NCBI RefSeq assembly: GCF_006782915.1
Contig: NZ_VCNP01000007.1
Coordinates: 29,421 to 93,420 of the forward strand
DNA: 64,000 nt
Direction: 5' to 3'
From: Streptomyces calvus
GTDB lineage: Bacteria > Actinomycetota > Actinomycetes > Streptomycetales > Streptomycetaceae
Positions 61,228-64,000 of the stretch are shown here, piece after piece. Under the pieces are notes generated by a model, which saw only the letters and a program-made list of their open reading frames with translations, had not been told where the DNA came from and did not search any database. Positions within the stretch are counted from its first letter, which is position 1, and every line of letters starts with the position of its first letter. The translations under genes were made by a program, and so were the position numbers.

Positions 61228-61677
61228 GTGGACGCAGCGGAGGCCGTGGAGGCCATCCAGCGCGAGATGACGGTGTTCGCCCGCCGGGCCCGCGCCTCGG
61301 CCGGGCGCATGCACCCCGAGCTGTCGCTGGTGTCGTACACGCTGCTGGGGCATCTGGAGACGAGCGGCGGCTGCCGGGCCACCGACCTGGCCGCCCACTA
61401 CGCGCTGGACAAGTCCACGGTGAGCCGCCAGGTGACGGCCCTGGAGCGGGCCGGGCTGGTGGAGCGGCGGCCGGATTCCGCGGACCAGCGGGTCCAGGTG
61501 GTGCGGCTGACGGCGGCCGGACGGCGGATCCTGGCCCAGGTGACCGACCGTCGCCGCGCCGCCTTCGCGGAGCGGCTCGCGGACTGGCCGGAGGAGGACC
61601 TGCGCCGGTTCGCCGGGTACCTGGAGCGCTACAACGGGCGGGCAGGCCACGGCACGGACGGGCCGGCGGAGGTGTGA
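61228..61677 (+). CDS. MarR-family transcriptional regulator
   Basis: A 149-residue winged-helix regulator: HPELSLVSYTLLGHLETSGG, ATDLAAHYALDKSTVSRQVT (recognition helix), LERAGLVERRPDSADQRVQV (wing), RLTAAGRRILAQVTDRRRAA. GTG 61228 is supported by GGGGAGG 8 bp upstream; ATG 61180 would add 16 residues without similarity. Divergent from prmC-like (246-bp gap). The regulated genes are not clear from position; the following molybdopterin gene is 427 bp away. Confidence 0.87.
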   Translation: MDAAEAVEAIQREMTVFARRARASAGRMHPELSLVSYTLLGHLETSGGCRATDLAAHYALDKSTVSRQVTALERAGLVERRPDSADQRVQVVRLTAAGRRILAQVTDRRRAAFAERLADWPEEDLRRFAGYLERYNGRAGHGTDGPAEV

Positions 61678-62104
61678 GCGGACGCCGGCATCGGGCCACG
61701 CTCGGCACCGGCATCTCGGGGCGTGAGGGAACGCAGGACGTGGGCGGGCCCTGTGACCGGAGCACGTGGCCGGGGCGTGAGGGGACGCCGGGGCCGAGGG
61801 CGGGGTGTGAGCGCCGGGGCGGGGCGGGGCCGAGGGCAGGGCGTGAGCGGCGCGCCGGGGCGGGGCCGGAACGTGGCCTGAGCCGTGGCCGGAAGGTGAG
61901 CTGAGCCGGGTGGCCGGGCAGGAACGTGAGCGGATTCGTGGCCGGGCATCGGCGGGGCGGGGCGACGCCGTGGCGGGGCGTGGCGACGCCGTGGCCGGGG
62001 TGGCGGCGGGGCCGGTCCGGCCTGGCGGGACGCTGTTCGCGGACACCGCGTACGGTTGAACCTGGAAACACCTGAGTACCACTCGCAACGGAATCGCCGA
62101 TCAC
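61678..62104. other. 427-bp G-rich gap with degenerate repeats and a G-quadruplex motif
   Basis: Many imperfect copies of CGGGGCGTGAGCG-type and GTGGCCGGGG-type segments, strongly strand-asymmetric (G-rich on the plus strand). 61816-61841 contains GGGG-c-GGGG-c-GGGG-ccga-GGG, a G-quadruplex pattern. No gene. The promoter for the molybdopterin gene is probably in the last 70 bp. Confidence 0.55.
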
Positions 62105-62702
<598 letters not shown>

Positions 62703-62710
<8 letters not shown>

Positions 62711-63500
62711 GCAGACCACGCCGACGACGCGGCCGGTGCCGTCCGCACCGGAGCGCTTCACCCCGCCGACGCGGTTCGCCGTGCCCGGGCGCATCGGGGT
62801 GAGCGAGCAGACCGCATCCGTGTGGCGGACGGCCACCCTGACCGAGATCCGCCGGGAGACGCCGCGCGTGGCGACGTTCCGGTTCGCGGTGCCCGGCTGG
62901 CCGGGGCACGTGCCCGGCCAGCATCTGATGCTGCGGCTGACCGCCGAGGACGGCTATGTGGCCCAGCGCCACTACTCGATCGCGTCCGCACCCGACGGCT
63001 CCGGGTACCTGGAACTGACCCTGGACCACGTCGAGGACGGCGAGGTCTCGGGCTGGTTCCACACGGTGGCGCGGCCCGGTGACCGGGTCGAGGTGCGCGG
63101 CCCGCTCAGCGGCTTCTTCGCCTGGCCGGGCGACCGGCCCGCGCTGCTGGTGGGCGCCGGCTCTGGAGTGGTCCCGCTGATGTCGATGGTGCGGCACCAC
63201 CGGGCCCGCGGCCTTTCCGTGCCGCTGCGGCTCCTGGTGTCGGCGCGCCGGCCCGAGGACCTGATCTACGCGCGGGAGCTGGGTGCCGAGACCACTGCGG
63301 TGTTCACGCGGAGCGCGCCCGAGGGTGTGGCAGTCGGACGTATGACGGCCGCACATGTGTCGCCGCTCATGGCCGAGCAGCCCCCGGGTGGGTGGGAGGC
63401 CTATGTGTGTGGCTCCAACTCCTTTGCCGAGCACGCCTCCAGGCTGCTGGTGGCAGCCGGGCAGCCCGTGGACCGGATCCGTATCGAGCGCTTCGGCTGA
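62703..63500 (+). CDS. FAD/NAD-binding ferredoxin-reductase-type oxidoreductase
   Basis: A 265-residue flavoprotein reductase. FAD motif QRHYSIASAPDGSGYLELTL (RxYS), nucleotide motif PALLVGAGSGVVPLMSMVRH, and EAYVCGSNSFAEHASRLLVA near the C-terminus. The 2Fe-2S domain found in many relatives is missing. It likely passes electrons between NAD(P)H and the overlapping molybdopterin enzyme. GTG 62703 lies within the 3' end of that gene, indicating coupled translation. Confidence 0.88.
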
Positions 63501-63572
63501 CGTCTCCGGCTGACCCCTCCTGCCGACCTCCCCGGCGCCCGAACCCCTGCGGGCGCCCGAGGGAGACCGACG

Positions 63573-63620
63573 CCGCACAACCGCACAACCGCACAGCCGC
63601 ACAGCCGCACAGCCGCACGC
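63573..63620. repeat. six tandem 8-bp repeats CCGCACAR
   Basis: CCGCACAA x2, CCGCACAG x3, CCGCACGC, contiguous. In the 250-bp gap before the esterase gene. A slippage-prone tract about 130 bp upstream of the esterase start. Confidence 0.85.
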
Positions 63621-63750
63621 GAGAAGCCTTCGTCGGCAACCGCTTTCTACCCTTTCACCTGCGTCTTTCCCGTCACACTCTGGCGATTCACCCGGTGATC
63701 CACGTACGGTGTCATCGCTCCGCACGGACTCTTCACGAAGGCGGTCCCCG

Positions 63751-64000
63751 ATGGCCCTGTTCGACCTTCCCCTCGACGAACTCCGCGAGTACCGCAGCGC
63801 GTCCACCGCGCCCGAGGACTTCGACGCGTTCTGGTCCAAGACGCTGCGGGAGGCGCGCGAGCACGATCTGGACGCCCGTTTCGAGCCGGTCGACACGGGG
63901 CTGTCCACGGTCGAGGTGTTCGACGTGACGTTCGCGGGGTTCGGCGGCCATCCGGTCAAGGGCTGGCTGACGGTGCCCGCCCGCGCCGCGGCCCCGCTGC
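63751..64000 (+). CDS. acetylxylan esterase / cephalosporin-C deacetylase family (3' truncated by window)
   Basis: The first 83 residues of a protein starting at ATG 63751, open to the window edge. MALFDLPLDELREYRSASTA, EDFDAFWSKTLREAREHDLD and VFDVTFAGFGGHPVKGWLTV match the N-terminus of the AXE1 alpha/beta-hydrolase family (carbohydrate esterase 7), which removes acetyl groups from xylo-oligosaccharides or cephalosporins. No signal peptide, as is usual for the intracellular members. GAAGG lies 10 bp upstream. The catalytic serine is beyond the window. Confidence 0.85.
   Translation, partial: MALFDLPLDELREYRSASTAPEDFDAFWSKTLREAREHDLDARFEPVDTGLSTVEVFDVTFAGFGGHPVKGWLTVPARAAAPL

Overview
The window is high-GC actinobacterial DNA with strong third-position G/C bias, GTG and TTG starts beside ATG, AGGAGG-type ribosome sites and families typical of Streptomyces: an NsdB-like differentiation regulator, SpoIIE-type phosphatases, a TPR serine/threonine kinase, an orphan DUF397 protein, a SigE-family sigma factor, TerB/TerD and Spo0M. 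I read it as accessory Streptomyces chromosome. I saw no rRNA, tRNA, CRISPR array, complete insertion sequence or phage module. Both ends cut a gene: a TAP-like hydrolase on the left and an acetylxylan-esterase-like protein on the right.

Layout. 0-13.5 kb: hydrolase tail, baeRF3-like protein, PAS/PP2C phosphatase, NsdB-like regulator divergent from a phosphotransferase, secreted PGRP amidase, universal stress protein, DUF397 and a membrane sulfatase/LTA-synthase-like enzyme. 13.7-24 kb: PaaK behind a palindrome, Tat-exported serine hydrolase, CrtI-type oxidoreductase, kinase with eight exact 42-residue TPRs, Cys-rich copper-storage-like protein divergent from ChaB, and small stress or membrane proteins. 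24-33 kb: sigma factor with a membrane partner, then a surface-glycan set (GT2-GtrA fusion, GT-C transferase, polysaccharide pyruvyl transferase, FAD oxidoreductase, CapA). 33-35 kb: TetR and aldo/keto reductase sharing twin operators.

35-47.5 kb is the most interesting part: TerB, a voltage-gated-type ion channel, four DUF21/CBS proteins in two translationally coupled pairs, Spo0M, an M56 protease with a BlaI-type repressor, TerD, a two-TM protein, a TatA-like protein and a GlsB-like protein. TACA/TGTA dyads lie in the gaps before terB, the channel, spo0M and blaI/terD. Before terB, spo0M and terD the dyad ends 56-58 bp from the start codon. I infer a local BlaI/M56-controlled envelope-stress regulon.

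48-64 kb: dhaKLM; a GH75 chitosanase-like secreted protein facing a fibronectin-III lipoprotein; an LPXTG-less anchored protein; a fadH-padR operon behind a 20-bp palindrome; a second PAS/GAF/PP2C phosphatase; two small unknown genes; a PrmC-like methyltransferase; a MarR regulator; a molybdopterin oxidoreductase overlapping an FAD reductase; and the start of the esterase. Many intergenic gaps, especially between convergent genes, hold short tandem arrays (units of 7, 8, 9, 17, 21, 33-34, 47 and 70 bp) or long perfect hairpins.
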